Shown: positions 9,997 through 21,783, counted from the stretch's first letter. The stretch is DNA of 64,000 nucleotides from Hirsutella rhossiliensis (GCF_020360975.1 NW_025408685.1:868001-932000), one strand, 5' to 3'. The notes: a model not told the origin generated them from the letters alone. Made by a program: numbers and translations.

Positions 9997-10841
9997 TTAT
10001 CTTTTCCCGTCTCAGAGATCTATTCTCTGTTTCTTCCCTTCCCGCCTGACAATCCTGCCTTTTCTTGATGCTCACGACCAATGGCCCCGATAAGGCCGAC
10101 CGGAGAGAGCCAAGTTCTTGGCTCTGCGTGCCAGTACGAAACCCATCTTGCGGAATTGTCACAGCTGAGAGTCACGCTTCCTGCAGCCGCGCTGTTGCCC
10201 CACAAATCCCAATGTGGAATGGAGCAACGACACCTTTTGCTCGTGTCTATGACCATCCTTGTTTGGTCCATCTCCACCAGAGAGCTCATGGTGTCGTCAG
10301 GGCCCCTGGGCAAGTTGCCCTCTGTTTCCGGTCCATGGCGTTCCGACCCCTAGTCAAAGAGAGCTTAGACGCATGCAGGCTAGAGTGCATGAACCAGGTT
10401 GTATGCACTGCTGGTGATGCCGATCTACTGGGTGGCCTCGCCCTCATAACCAGGGGCCAACTGCATTGACCTGGTGAAGACGTGCCGTTCCGCCCATCCT
10501 ACTCTGACCAGGCCGCTTCAATGTGGAGGAAGCTCACCCGCCTCATATATGTAAAGCATCATATCAACTATAGCCAAGTCTCAAGGCAATGATGGTGTAA
10601 CCTTACTATGCGCAAAGAACCCCATCACCACCACACTTTAGGTATGTCTGCCCGTTTGCAAAGCGACCAGACAACGTCCTGTGGCTCTCCTCATCTGAGC
10701 GTTTCTTTCCAAGTACCAAAATTCGCTATGATGACTTAACATTATATAAAGCACGTCTTGTTCTGCCTGTGGTGCTCATATTCTCATAACTCTAAGTCCG
10801 AATCCCGCTCTCTCCATCGTTCAAGGTTTCCGCATTTCGAC
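9997..10841. other. no gene recognised
   Basis: Both strands have frames of about 90-135 codons at 10020-10470, but they overlap one another and none has a recognisable motif or clear intron structure. The rest, up to the membrane-protein start, appears to be intergenic or promoter sequence. Confidence 0.4.
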
Positions 10842-11739
10842 ATGCAGGACGAGATTACCATCAGGGAGGTCACCGAGGCCGGTGTCGTGTTTGCCGTGAC
10901 CACGGTCTTTCTGGCGCCTTACCTGTACTGGATGATCAGAGTCAAGCCGCGAGAAGCTTCGCGTAGGCGAACTTGGGCGTTAATTCCCGCAGCATGTGTC
11001 TTCTTGGGTACAGGAACAATGTTCGCCGCTTTGTTCGGCAGTGCGAGAAATGCTCTCCTACCAGGCGTCCTTGCCTACCCCTTCTTCACAGCCTGGAAAG
11101 GGGTCACCATGTTATGCGTCGACATCATTGAGGTACTCGCCATTCAGGCCCGTCTGATTACCTCCTCGATATACTCATGGTTTACAGAATATTCAAGTTG
11201 TCGATCCCTTAATTGATGCCTATTTTTCTCACGCCGTCAATCGGGCGAGAATCATCATTTTTGGACTGGTATTGGTCTTTCACCTTCCCTTTATTGGGGC
11301 GACCGTCTGGCAATTCAGGCGACCTGGCGTCGAATACTGGTGGGCTGCTCCAATGGTGTCTCACTTGACTACCGTTATTATGGTTATGGCGATATGGAGG
11401 AAGACACAGTGTTTCCGTCGTTTTGACCGACGCTCTAACCAGCCTCAGCCAGAGCAGCCGACGGCAAACCAGGGGATGCCGTGGCTTGGAGCGGTAAGCG
11501 GATTGGTGTTCCTAGCGTCATCTGTGCTCCTAGCATGTTCTGTGACTGGTTGGGTGAGACACCAGTTTGGAGGTCAGTGTGGGCTTTGTCTGGCGATTTT
11601 ATTTATGCCAGCAGTACCTCTAGACAGTATGATAAGAGATCACCAAAGGAAACGGGTAGATAGAGAGATGGAGATGCAACTGTCTGTAGTGGTAAAATCC
11701 GGCACGGAACGGTCGACAGAGCACCTGGTATCATTCTGA
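10842..11739 (+). CDS. multi-pass membrane protein, one intron
   Basis: Two exons (10842-11132 and 11188-11739) join in phase 0 across a 55-nt GTACTC...TTTACAG intron with a CTGAT branch-like site, giving 280 aa. I chose ATG 10842 (MQDEITIREVTEAG) because the frame upstream has no other ATG. About seven hydrophobic segments are visible: VVFAVTTVFLAPYLYWMI, TWALIPAACVFLGTGTMFAAL, LPGVLAYPFFTAWKG, IIIFGLVLVFHLPFIGATVW, VSHLTTVIMVMAIW, LGAVSGLVFLASSVLLACSV and CLAILFMPAVPL. The C-terminus is polar. It is therefore an integral membrane protein of unknown function. No transporter or GPCR signature is evident, so no function is assigned. Confidence 0.7.
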
Positions 11740-12048
11740 GGGCACTCAATCAGAGCGACGGTAATCTACACCACTGTCACCCTCTGCCTACAGCTACTTC
11801 CTTTAATTCGAGCGTCCCAAGTTTGGGCAGCGCGCAGATGCCGCGTTCAGGTCGACGCGAACGAACGCTCTAAGTAATCCTTCCATGTTTGAAAGTGCGA
11901 CGCAAAGGTGCCTCCCAAAGTATTAAAGGAAGCCTTGTCCTCCGCGTATATTATCTCGTGTATATGACCTTCAGTTCAGCGACAATCTCCTTGAACGACG
12001 CGCCCACATTAGTTCACGCAAATTTCCACCTGTCGTCTGAGAAACAAC
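11740..12048. other. intergenic
   Basis: This lies between the membrane-protein gene and the DUF3295-like gene. No motif is recognised; it is presumably the 3' and 5' flanks of the two genes. Confidence 0.4.
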
Positions 12049-12714
12049 ATGTCCCAAAGAAGGACTTCCATGGACTCGAAGAAGGGTTTGCTCAAGACAA
12101 GCGGCTCGCCTGGCTCGGGACTCCACGTTATAGAAAATGTTCAGGCGTCCAGCTGTGCCCTGCCCACATTCCCGAATGAAGCATCAATTCTATCTGAAAA
12201 TGGGGGGGACGACGAGTGGACTGCCGATGACTACAGTTCTGATGATAGTGGCGAGCCGACCATGGATTGGCAGCTGTTCCAGCGTACTGCACCCCATCCT
12301 GGGACAAGGCAGCGACAATCACTCATCACACTTATGCTGCAGAGTGAAAGAAAGCAACAGTCAACCTCTGACAAGCGCAGCAGCGAGGCGCCTCAATCCA
12401 ACATTCAAAACATTCTAGCTACATGCGACCGCGGGAAAGCCACAACAGCTCTATCGCCACGAGCGATTCGTCGTGGCATGCTCACGGCCGAGTTGAGTAA
12501 CTCTCTCCGAATTGGGCTCGTCCGGGGAAGGCAGCAAGGAACATTCGCAACCGACACCGCGATCAATCATCAGTACGTATCGCAAGATTCGCTGAATTCA
12601 AGACAATTTCCAAAAAAGTCTTACATGAAGGCAAGCGAAGTTAACACTAGCTCGTGGAACAAATATCTATTGGAGGAGGCATCTAGGGACGATTACCATT
12701 CCAGGGGCTGGTGA
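12049..12714 (+). CDS. DUF3295-like protein (short form)
   Basis: This is a 221-aa product from ATG 12049. The order of motifs matches the C-terminal half of fungal DUF3295 proteins: an acidic stretch (DDEWTADDYSSDDS), WQLFQR, RQRQSLITLMLQSERKQ, the block SPRAIRRGMLTAELSNSLR, and the terminal signature SSWNKYL...YHSRGW just before the stop. Family members known to me are usually much longer, so this is an N-terminally shortened copy or has unseen upstream exons. Function is unknown; relatives are thought to be nuclear regulators. The 3' end lies in a segment duplicated at 19755-21415, where the matching end has lost its stop by a frameshift. Confidence 0.6.
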   Translation: MSQRRTSMDSKKGLLKTSGSPGSGLHVIENVQASSCALPTFPNEASILSENGGDDEWTADDYSSDDSGEPTMDWQLFQRTAPHPGTRQRQSLITLMLQSERKQQSTSDKRSSEAPQSNIQNILATCDRGKATTALSPRAIRRGMLTAELSNSLRIGLVRGRQQGTFATDTAINHQYVSQDSLNSRQFPKKSYMKASEVNTSSWNKYLLEEASRDDYHSRGW

Positions 12715-14215
12715 AGACTCATAATTAGAAAGCAATAGGTTCATCTAGTCTGCAAGACTTGCAAGGCCCCTGAATTGCTCCTTCGAGACCTATAGACTCG
12801 TTGCCTTTTGCGCCCCTGTCCAGGAGATTGCCATCTTCGCTCAGGCGCTTGAAATTCCGCACCCATCCTCCGGGAGACTTGATCATGGAACTTTTGCTCG
12901 CGTTGCCTGGTGTGTCGTGAAGACCCTCGAAGAGAATACTGACAGAATCTCATGGTGATATTAACCGGCTTGCGATGAGGGAGAGTGAAATCCAGTTCAA
13001 CTTCTTCGCCCTGTCCGCTATCGATAGAACCGTGGGCCTCTACTCGATGGCAGGCACTCGACACAGTGACCTGGAATGCAAGTCCAGGAGAACAGTTCTC
13101 CTTCCCGTCGCTGCAAGAGGAATAGTGATCAGTCTCTCGAAGCTCGCTAGGTGCGAGTGTTGGCTGCGTGTCGGCTGTAGGTGACTCTGCAATCTCATCT
13201 TGCGCACGTTTGTCGCCTTGGCTGGCGTCGTTATATTGGGTCACGGCGTCCCAAACCTCCGGTGTTGGCGACTCAGGACATACCGGTAGAATCCTGCCGA
13301 GAGCACGCAGTTGGCCAGTTTGTTCACATGCAATCGACCCCGTACCTGATGATCTCGTATGCTCCTGGATCGTTGAGAGGGAGTCAGTCGACATGGCAGG
13401 CAAGAGGTTCTTGGTGGGATTATTGCCGTTCCTTGGCCTTCTGAGAGCTACAAGAATACGAGAGTGATGGGGGACGGAGGAAATGGGGTGGACCGGTGCT
13501 TAAGTTTCTCTATCCCCCCCGCGACTGTGAACGAGCTGTCCTGGTCGAGCTTTTCCGTGACTCCTAATGTGGGCTCCAGCAAATCATCTCGTAAGTTCTC
13601 TGTAGTGCAAATTTGGCCATCCCATGGCATCCTTCGGCCAGATACCTTGTGCACCTTATTCCTCTTTCAGGGCAGTAGTCCGCTGTTGCTTGGCTGATGC
13701 CTGTGAGTCACCCCCTGGAAGTCAGCCTGAGTATCCAACCATTCATTGCACCAGATGGTTCGTGTATCCTTGACCAGGACATCTCCGGCTTCTGAATCTA
13801 CGCGCCAATCACATCGACTATTTCTCCAAATCCACCAGCAGCCACATTCTGAATAGGCGCCGGGACGAAGAGTGACTAGGCGGACCGCCTCTTCTGCATC
13901 ATGCAGACCGGCCCGCAGCTCTCCTGCAGTGGAGTCAGGGGTTGAGCGTGACGCAGGATTCTGCCTGTTGATTTCTCTTCCCTCGTCTTGGCCCCAAGTG
14001 ACAATATGTATGCATACGCATGGGAAGGTCGGGAGGTGGCGAAGCTTGCAGCATACGAAGCCTCATGACAAGGGGACGGCTGCCCACGTCGGCATCAGCT
14101 TCGGAAGAAGAAGGTAACCTATGTAAGACCTGCATTGAAATGAGCGGTTCCCAGGACGTGGTCCAACCAACCAACCGATTCAACAATCCTCTTCTAGGCA
14201 AAGCTTGGTGAGGTA
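12545..14215 (+). repeat. segmental duplication, copy A
   Basis: It contains the 3' end of the DUF3295-like gene, the whole unknown minus-strand gene and about 800 bp beyond it. Matching landmarks in copy B (19755-21415) keep the same order and orientation, for example LYSMAG...CKSRRT...LLPVAARG on the plus strand (about 13040-13130 versus 20210-20300) and RLPTSAS.SEEEG (about 14070-14115 versus 21210-21255). Divergence with small indels shows it is not recent. Confidence 0.8.
12741..13394 (-). CDS. unknown protein, paralogous to the broken copy at 19918-20547
   Basis: About 217 aa from ATG 13394 (MSTDSLSTIQEH), convergent with the DUF3295-like gene 27 bp away. No known domain is seen. Visible features are a Ser/Thr-rich N-terminus, a central SSCSDGKEN..PGLAFQVTVS block, and a basic C-terminus (ERRWQSPGQGRKRQRVYRSR) that could be a nuclear signal. 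That it is a real gene is supported by the second copy: the downstream paralogue aligns along nearly its whole length in the same frame, except for two adjacent stop codons. The frame is open a few codons upstream of the ATG, so an upstream exon is possible. Confidence 0.5.
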   Translation of the reverse strand: MSTDSLSTIQEHTRSSGTGSIACEQTGQLRALGRILPVCPESPTPEVWDAVTQYNDASQGDKRAQDEIAESPTADTQPTLAPSELRETDHYSSCSDGKENCSPGLAFQVTVSSACHRVEAHGSIDSGQGEEVELDFTLPHRKPVNITMRFCQYSLRGSSRHTRQREQKFHDQVSRRMGAEFQAPERRWQSPGQGRKRQRVYRSRRSNSGALQVLQTR

Positions 14216-14655
14216 GCCTGGGGTCTATTTGCTCTTCAGGCTGGGACCCATTACATGGGGTGTTGTTGATGCTTCTATACATAGCAAGGGTTCAAGGAGA
14301 GCCTACAGGTTCGCCCCATAGGGTGGGAAAAGCGAGACATCACAAAACTTCCAAGCTCTGTCTAAGTATCTCGATTCATAACGTATGCATTATCAGGCGC
14401 AGTCTCGTTTCTCGTCAGCACAGGGGTAGCCAGGCACCCTGACCGTGGTTTGTGGTCAGTGTGCGATCAGGGGCATAAATATGGTTCGGGGCCGCTATTT
14501 GTGACATTGCTTGCGCTTGGCCCCATTCCATCCTTCCGCTTGTGAGGCGCCATCAAAAACTAGACCGCTGGCGTGGATGTTTGCCTATCCAGCTATCCAA
14601 GCGCTTCTACCAACTACATGACCTATTCGCAGGACACTCGACTTTCTGGGAGACG
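13395..14655. other. intergenic, mostly duplicated sequence
   Basis: No gene is recognised. Up to about 14215 this is copy A of the duplication. Frames of 60-115 codons exist on both strands but are not conserved as frames in copy B. Confidence 0.4.
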
Positions 14656-15453
14656 ATGTCGCAACCCGAATTTCCTCCTTTCGGCTCCTCCGCATGTTCG
14701 AAAGGTTCTTCGGTTACCCAGGAACAGGCGAGTCTCCACGCCGATGCCACCACAGCCGCTCAACAGCCCCATTTTCAGGACGATGGTGAGAACGACTTCG
14801 TGATTTATCATGCCGACAGTTGGCGGTTGGCTGAAAAGAACGACATAGGGGTCTCATTCAGTACTGCAGGGGAGTCAAACATTGACAGTGGGCGCAATCC
14901 TAAGACGGAGAGTATCGAAGAGACCATCAGACCCCAGTCTAAGGACCTCTGTGGGTCATTTAGACCTTCTTCTGAAGTACAACTCGAGATCCCTACCGTC
15001 GTTTTCCAGACTATTGTCTTTGGAATCATGCGAGGACTAGGCAAGGAGATTGAAGGGAATACCGAAGCAGCAGGCGAGTTTGCACAAAAGTGCTCGTCAG
15101 AACAATCACACCTGGATCTCCAGGCGATTGCACAATTTATGGGACAGCTTGGATCCCCAAGTACACTCGGAGGAGACCCCCCATACCTGGTGGCCGAGTA
15201 CATAGAGATTTCTTACAGGTACCGCCTTTACGAGAACGGCTGTTTTGATCCCATTGAGACGGAGGGCGCATTTGTAAGTTCTCGCTCACAAGTAGCATCG
15301 ATTGGGAACTAACCCACGCAGCGGCGACTTTTTCAATCTGCTAAAGAGACAGCGAAGAAGATGGGCCTTGAAAAACTGGAGAGATGTGCGAATGAACACT
15401 TGAGGGATATAGACGAAGATGCCACGGCAAGAACGAACCATGTAAGGCCGTGA
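14656..15453 (+). CDS. unknown protein, two exons
   Basis: Exon 1 (14656-15273) begins MSQPEFPPFGSS. A 48-nt intron (15274-15321; GTAAGT donor, AACTAACC branch site, ACGCAG acceptor) joins in phase 0 to RRLFQSAKETAKKMGLEKL and ends at 15453, giving 249 aa. The well-formed intron and uninterrupted frame support a real gene. The first half is Ser/Thr-rich and probably disordered; the second half is helical (VVFQTIVFGIMRGLGKEIEG). A further exon is possible: a GTAAGG donor at 15442 could join to sequence around 15517 that stays open to about 15633. No family is recognised. Confidence 0.5.
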
Positions 15454-16099
15454 AGGCGTCTTTTCAAATTTGCGACACTCTTTCTTGTACTTCATAAATC
15501 GTTGCATCTCAGTCAGCTAGGGAGGATAATTGAGAAGACGAATGGCGTGTTTTTCGATTTGTGGCATTTGTCGATGTTGCCTACTGAGATCGTGCGGTCC
15601 ATGTCGGTGTCCCAGCCGAGGGGATTACACTAAATTTGGATTTCACTGCAGGTCTCAGCCCTTACCAAGAGAATGGCCATCCGGGGCTACGAGGTCCTAG
15701 ACACCCTAGCTGACTGGGAGCGCTTCCTAGCCTCTAGCTGCACGCCATGCGTTGTCCGGCTGCAGGGTTTATCAAACATACAGGATGTCCACTCGATGAA
15801 GGCGGGAGCCGTGAAACGAATCATTGTCGGCCCTTGTTTTCCACCGTATCTGCATTTTGCTTACTTTGGCTTTTACAAGTAACAGTCCGGCTTTCTCCTT
15901 TTTCACCTGTTAATGAAATGCTTTCCTCGGGAAAAGACTGACTGTAGGGTTTACCACTTTTCTATCTAAAGAAGCAACGTTTCAACTTTGCTACCAAGCA
16001 GGCACTTTCTCTCCGTCATTGCATTGAGACAAGGCGATCTGCTCTTTCGTCCGACGATTTGCTTTCAATGGTCCTGCACCCATACCCATCAAGCCGAGG
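15454..16099. other. no clear gene
   Basis: It may hold a third exon of the preceding gene (about 15517-15633). A 69-codon plus frame at 15673-15882 has no recognisable motif. Confidence 0.35.
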
Positions 16100-17167
16100 G
16101 GTTCTCCGATGCGAGACATGTCATTGCGTGTGCAAGACTCTTTCTATATTCAAGTAAGTGCGCTTAATCCTCACAATCATTCAGATGATGCAGTTAACAC
16201 GAGCCAGAAAACATAACAGGATCCACGAAAAGCCTTTCAAATGCCCCTATTCTGGCTGTGCCAGGTCAGAGGACGGGTTCGGTTCCAACGCTGATCTTCG
16301 GCGGCACCTCACGACCGTTCATGCTGAGCTCCCTTCACCCGGAAAATGGTATACCTGTCCCTACTATGGTCCAAAAGAGAAAAGTTGTCCACCGAAAATT
16401 TGGACAAGAAACGACAATTTCCGTACCCATCTGAGCCGTGTCCACGGAAAGACTGTAAATTCCGACGCAGATTTAAGCGGTTACTTCTACTTGTACATCA
16501 TCAAAAACAGTCGCATTCAATCTTCTAAGCAACTCCACTAACCAAAGGAAGAAATAGTAGATTGGAAGGCAAGAACGATGTTGATGATAGCCCCGACGCC
16601 CGAGTCCAGCCAAACCAGTTCTCCGAATATCACTTCAGGTTTGGGCCAGAACCGGCAAACGTTAGATCCCGTGACGTTCCAATGAGCCCGGGCAAAGATC
16701 GAACCATGTTCAATATGCCCAACAGGGACTTAGCTCCCGAACCATTCTTGTCCTTCGCCAGGAGGGAGTTTCTAAAGCCACTATGCAAAGCCGAGTTGAT
16801 TCAACTTATTACTGCCATGGGACGGATGACGAGATACCCTCAACGCGCTCACGATGTAATCCTCGACGGGCCTATCCAAAACGACTATCTCGAAGACTTT
16901 CATATATTTCTCACCCAAGGCTACCCGACCAACGGACTCGATGTAGTTGATCAAGCAGTGCGTGCCACTCTCCGGCTGGTAGTCATGGGCAATCCCGGCG
17001 ATCCAGAAGTCATGAAAATCACCCAAGCGTCCACGCAGACAGGACATCACCAACTATCACAGCCAGTCGATGAAACTTTGTCGGATTATATGAAGTTGAG
17101 GCTGGAAGCATGGTCTGGTTCCGATCCAATTCATGCGAGAGCTATGGCAAAGCTTCGCACGGTTTGA
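16100..17167 (+). CDS. C2H2 zinc-finger protein, multi-exon, boundaries uncertain
   Basis: Two full C2H2 fingers are clear: FKCPYSGCARSEDGFGSNAD..H (about 16225-16325) and YTCPYYGP..CPPKIWTRND..H (about 16350-16455), a spacing usual in fungal C2H2 regulators. Just before, ARKHNRIH (about 16200) supplies the His pair of another finger whose Cys pair (CETC, about 16110) lies upstream of a short GTAAGT intron; the join is not clean in frame. After the fingers, a second intron (about 16480-16560) leads to a helical region with EPFLSFARREFLKPLCKAEL, ending at 17167. It probably binds DNA in the nucleus. One splice is unresolved, so it could be a decayed copy. Confidence 0.5.
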
Positions 17168-17893
17168 AACGGCTGTCTTCTTGTGGCCAAAGCCAATGCT
17201 GTCCGCGCAAGGGTGCTCTCAATAAAGGACGAATGATCTTGTCGCTGTCTCTACTTATAGAAAGGAGTGAATGACTAGGCCTTACATGGATGTAGTTGAA
17301 AGAGGTAGAAATGGCCACTGAACCTCGTAGAGACATCCTGTGCTTCCCAGCAGCCGGCGACTTCGTTGAGAACCGGCTTGGCAGAGATGTCTCCTCTCTA
17401 GAAGCGCAACGCAATTGCGTTGATGCCAGACTGGCGTCGATAAAGTGAAATTGATTACCTGTAGATCAAAGATGTGCGAAGCAATAAATTACATGGCAGC
17501 TTGGTCTAGATGGTTGAAGAACGCTACGCGGTGACGTGTATCGATATATCGCCAACACGGAACAGATATAATCGTACAAGTTGCAAACCGACCGTCCCCT
17601 GTCCAAGTCCCGACAAGGCTGCATGGGTGGTACCCTTTTCAGCGTGTAGCCAGGGTATAAAAGGCCTGAAGCTGCCATAGCAATCATCAGTAGCTCTTTT
17701 CCCAGACACTTCCCTTGCCTAAGACCTGGCATGGATGTTGTTATTTTCTCCAAGCTCATTGTTTCATCCGGCTTCCACTTCCACTAAACTCCTCTCCTAC
17801 GTAAAGGCGTCCCCCCTCTAAGTATAACGCGGCGTCAAGTCCTACCAAAGCGGCTCATAAAGGTCGGCAGGTGAGTGCACGCTCCACGCAATA
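17168..17893. other. intergenic, with a TATA-like box
   Basis: No gene is recognised. TATAAAAG at 17656-17663 is followed 70 bp later by ATG 17730 and an 18-codon frame only; it may be a promoter left without its gene. The block 17580-17720 weakly resembles 21476-21610. Confidence 0.35.
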
Positions 17894-19700
17894 ATGCTGG
17901 CATTTCTAACTGCAGGCAGAATTGATCGCTGGTCTTTATGCAAAATGGCTCATAAAGAGGGAGCATTTATACCGGTTAAGTTTCGTTTCGACACTTCCTT
18001 AACTGGGGTGCCGCCTCAAGTGTTGCGGACAAAGAAGCCATTTGCATCGTGTGAATCTTGTCGCCAAAAGCACACAAAGTGCGACGCAGGCAAACCTCGG
18101 TGCAAAGTTTGCATAGGATTCGATCGGGATTGCCGCTATGTTCAACGCAGTTTTCACGTCAAGGCCGCTGGGCCGGGAAAAGGCCTCTACACCTTTGAAG
18201 AGTCCCAAGCACCTGTCATATTGCTTGCCACCAACACCTTCAGTCCGGCTTTCATCAGGGAGCACAATGTCGAGGGAGTCCTCCCACCAAATAAGCGGCC
18301 ATCTGAGAGAGTTACGTTGGGGAAAACCGCGTCAGCAGCGAATATCCGAGAATCCGAAGGACCTGGTGAAGTCGTCGAGTCGCCGTTCAGCCGTACCATA
18401 CCGGCCGCAGTGGTGTCACGCGACGGGCTCTATCAACAGCATTTTCACAATACTGTATCCTCTTACCTGATCGTCTTCGACACACCTTTCAACCACACTC
18501 CCTTTCGGAAGCTGCTCAGCATTTTCCACAATTTTGGTTTGCTGCAGGTCACAATACAAGCGCTCGGCGCCATGCATTTCTCTACCATTGCAGGCAAGGG
18601 GCATAAGAGTATTCACCACGTTGCAGCAATGGAATACTATGGCAAAGCGGTTTCGCAACTCCGAGCTCTTTCTTCAACTCAAGGGGCTAGCTTGGAGCTA
18701 CTGGCTACAAATTTGCTGCTATGCATGTTCGCCATGATATCCACCAACGATTCGTCGTGGACCACATACCTTTTTGGGGCCGGTCTCAACTTGCAAGCCA
18801 TATTTTGTCCCCATACCTCCTCTCCAAGAAGCCACAACGTGTATGGACTCCGTGAAGGCGATTCGGTTCCATTACGGCGGTTCCTGGTTTCAATGATGTC
18901 CTATCTCGACGTTGCGGCCTCCTGCGCAAGGGGCAATCGACCACTCATCAACGGCGACTACTGGGAGAAGTGGGCTGGTGGATGGGAATACAACCTAGGC
19001 GTCCCAAGCTTTGCTACAGCTTCCGAATCGACAGATCGCATCATGGCCCAACTTCGCAGCTCACGGTCTAAGGTCATGTCTATCCTCGCAAAGATCAGTC
19101 TTTTTGCGACATCAGTCCGCTCTGGACTTGACGACCAGCGAAAGGCAATCACGTACGGGGACCTTAAGTATGAGATTGCAAATTGGCATCAAGTCATGCC
19201 TCCTATATGCCTCAGTCTGGAAAAGCTGAACCACATGCCGGGATATGAGACTGATGAAAACGATGAGGCCATCGAAGCTCGAACGGCAGCAGCATGCGTA
19301 CAGTGTTATGGTCTAGCATGCATCATCTATCTCGAAAGAATTACCACAAGAAGGATTGGAAGCGCGGCTTTTAACACTGAAGTAAAGACTGCTGCCGATC
19401 GGATTATCACATTGATGGGCCGCTTTACGACGGGTATCGACCAACTGGCAACGTTGTGGCCACTCCTCACTGTAGGCATTGCTACCGTCGACCCATACCA
19501 GCAAATTGCCTTGCGTCAGCGGCTGGTTGGAATGGAATGCTTCGGATTAATGGTAAGGACGATTTACCTTACACTGTGGCCTTTGCTTACCGAATGTCCA
19601 GTATGTAAGCCGTGTCCTACAGGCACTACAGTATTCGTGGAGTGATGGGGCAAGTTATGCGGAGCTTGAGGCGATGCTGTCATCAAATCTTGTTCCTTGA
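17894..19700 (+). CDS. Zn2Cys6 transcription factor
   Basis: Exon 1 is 17894-19552 and exon 2 is 19602-19700. The 49-nt intron (GTAAGG...TCCAG) joins in phase 0 after GLM to YVSRVLQALQYSW, giving 585 aa. Near residue 54 the binuclear zinc cluster reads CESCRQKHTKCDAGKPRC, then CKVC and a final Cys at the correct spacing (CX2CX6CX6CX2CX6C). The rest resembles the fungal-specific regulatory region of PF11951-type factors: YYGKAVSQLRALSS, LLATNLLLCMFAMIS, and an ending of the form VSRVL..WSDGASYAELEAML. It is probably a nuclear DNA-binding regulator. ATG 17946 is an alternative start. No gene cluster is adjacent, so the target is unknown. No disruption is seen. Confidence 0.9.
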
Positions 19701-19769
19701 ATGCACGGTAACTGTAAATAAAGGCAGCAGGGGGCATTTACAGGCTACAACGGATTGAACTATCAGCAC

Positions 19770-19910
19770 ACATCGCATGAATCGCCAATACGAGGCAGTT
19801 CCCCGACAAGTCTCGTATGAAGACCGAGGATGTTAATGCTAGCTTGTGGAATCAATGTTTCATAGAGGAGGCATCAAGGGACCACCCCCATTCTAAGGTT
19901 GGTAAAGATA
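19770..19910 (+). pseudogene. remnant of the DUF3295-like 3' end
   Basis: It reads QFPDKSRMKTEDVNASLWNQ and then IEEASRDHPHSK, matching the last 40 or so residues of the gene at 12049-12714. A lost base near 19905 removes the terminal GW-stop signature. Nothing upstream of it is preserved. Confidence 0.7.
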
Positions 19911-19917
19911 CTCAAAT

Positions 19918-20547
19918 TCAACACTCTTCCACGGCCGGTCGCTTGCTCCTCCGAAATTTCTGAGCACGCTGCATCTTGTGCCTTTGCCTAGGAGCTTGCC
20001 ATCTTTGCTCAGGCGATCGAAGCCATGCATCATTCCTCCCGGTGATTTCATCATGGCTCCTCCGCTCGCGCTGTCTGGTGCATCGTGACGAGCCTGGAGG
20101 AGAACACGAGGAGAACCTCAAGGTGATTTGAACAGGCTTGCGAAGAGGGAAGCCAAACTCCAGTTCAATTTGTTCGTCTTGTCCGCTATCGATGGAACCG
20201 TTGGCCTCTACTCGATGGCAGGTGTCGGATACGGCGACCTGAAATGCAAGTCCAGGAGGACGATTCTCCTTCCCGTCGCTGCAAGAGGAAGAGTCATGAA
20301 GATGGCTGGGTGCGAGCACCGGATGTGCCTCTGCTGTAGGTGACTCTGCAATCTCGCCTTGCGCCTGTTCGTCGCGACGGCCTACGCCGTTATATTGAGT
20401 TTCGGTGTCCCAAACCTCCGAGGTTGGCGAGGCAGGACGTAGAATCCTATGGATGGCACGGAGATGACCAGTTTGTCATCAGGCAACCGACTCAGTGTGA
20501 AAGGGACTCGCATCTTCCTGAGTCGTCGAGGTAGAGTCAGTCGACAT
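19918..20547 (-). pseudogene. broken paralogue of the unknown gene at 12741-13394
   Basis: It starts MSTDSTSTTQEDASPF at 20547 and aligns with copy A. Two consecutive TGA codons (about 20476-20481) follow ESVA at the place where copy A has CE, after which the same frame continues (QTGHLRAIHRILRP, then SSCSDGKENRPPGLAFQVAV) to 19918. The core block is better conserved than the flanks, suggesting that the gene was under constraint before it decayed. Confidence 0.6.
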
Positions 20548-21415
20548 GGCGGGCAAAAGGGCCTTTGTTAGATCGTCCGCCGCTCGTTGGCTCTCGGAGA
20601 GCTGCAAGAACAAGGAGAGTGATAGGGAAGAAAAAGAATAGGTGGATTGATGTCTATGGTCCTCTGCTTTCCGCACGAGTGTGGAACGGGCTTCCCGGGT
20701 CGAGCTTGTCTGTAACCCCTGATGTGAGCTCCAGCAAATTATCCCGCAAGTTTTCCACAATGTGACCTTGACCACTTCGTGCCAACTTTCAGCCGGGTTG
20801 GCTCATGCACCTTCCTCCTGTTTCGGGGTTGTGGTCCGCTGTTACTTGGCTGATGCCTGTGAGCACCCCTTAGTGGGGACGTCTACCAGTCAGCCTAAGT
20901 CTTTAACCATCCCTTGCATCAGATGGTTCGTGTACCCCGACCAGGACACCTCCATCTTCTGCATCTACGCGTCGATCACATCCCAAATCCACCAGCAGCC
21001 AACTTCCAAATAGGCACCGGGACGAATCTCTAGAGCGACTGGGCGGACCGGCTCTCCCGAATCATGAAGACTGGCTCGCAGCTCCCCTGCAGTGGGAGTC
21101 AGGGGTTGAGCGTGACGCAGGATTCTGCCTGTTAATTTCTCTTCCCTCATCCTGGCGTGGGAAGTACTGGGGGGTGACGAAGCTCGCAGGGAAGGAAGCC
21201 TCGTGACAAGGGAAGGGCTGCCCACGTCGGCATCCACTTCGGAAGAAGAAGGTAGCCTCTGTGAGACCTGCGTCCGTGGCTACCGAGGTACGGATGTTTT
21301 GCAATACTGGTTGGATATATCAGTTATGAAATATTGGCAAACAGGCAGTGGTTCTAAAGCGAGCGGCTCCCAAGACTCGGTCCAGCTAACCAACCGACTC
21401 ATCACGTTTACTCAG

Positions 21416-21783
21416 GGGCGAGTGTTCCAGTTCCCACCAACACGGGGCAAATGGGACCCGTAGAACGCAAATCTGACTGTCCTTCGTCCAAGCCCCTGGG
21501 AAGACCGCAAGGGCTACGCCATGACCAGCACGCGGCCAGGCAAAGAAGGCGTGAAGAAGTTGCTGTAGCTATCTTACTTGTTCTTTCCCCTTATACTTCC
21601 CTTGCCAGAGATCTAACAAGTTTTGTCCATTTCCTCGTTTTTCCTTTTGCCAACCCCCATTCTTTCCGGACACCCAGCACTGGGCCGATACTCTACTTAC
21701 GGGACTATTCACCTGATTTTTAATTTTATTTTGCTTTCCTCCTTCACTGGCCGAGAAGAGTCTATAGACAAGCCTGGAAGCTA
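21416..21783. other. intergenic
   Basis: No gene is recognised. Part of it (21476-21610) weakly resembles 17580-17720. It ends at the TA target of the second pogo element. Confidence 0.35.

Larger units (their letters stand above)
19755..21415 (+). repeat. segmental duplication, copy B (degraded)
   Basis: Same order and orientation as copy A (12545-14215). The DUF3295-like 3' end is truncated and frameshifted, and the minus-strand gene carries two nonsense codons. Confidence 0.8.

Noticed and set aside
10065..10469. Plus-strand frame of 134 codons
   Set aside because: It has overlapping frames on both strands, no motif, no credible start or intron structure.
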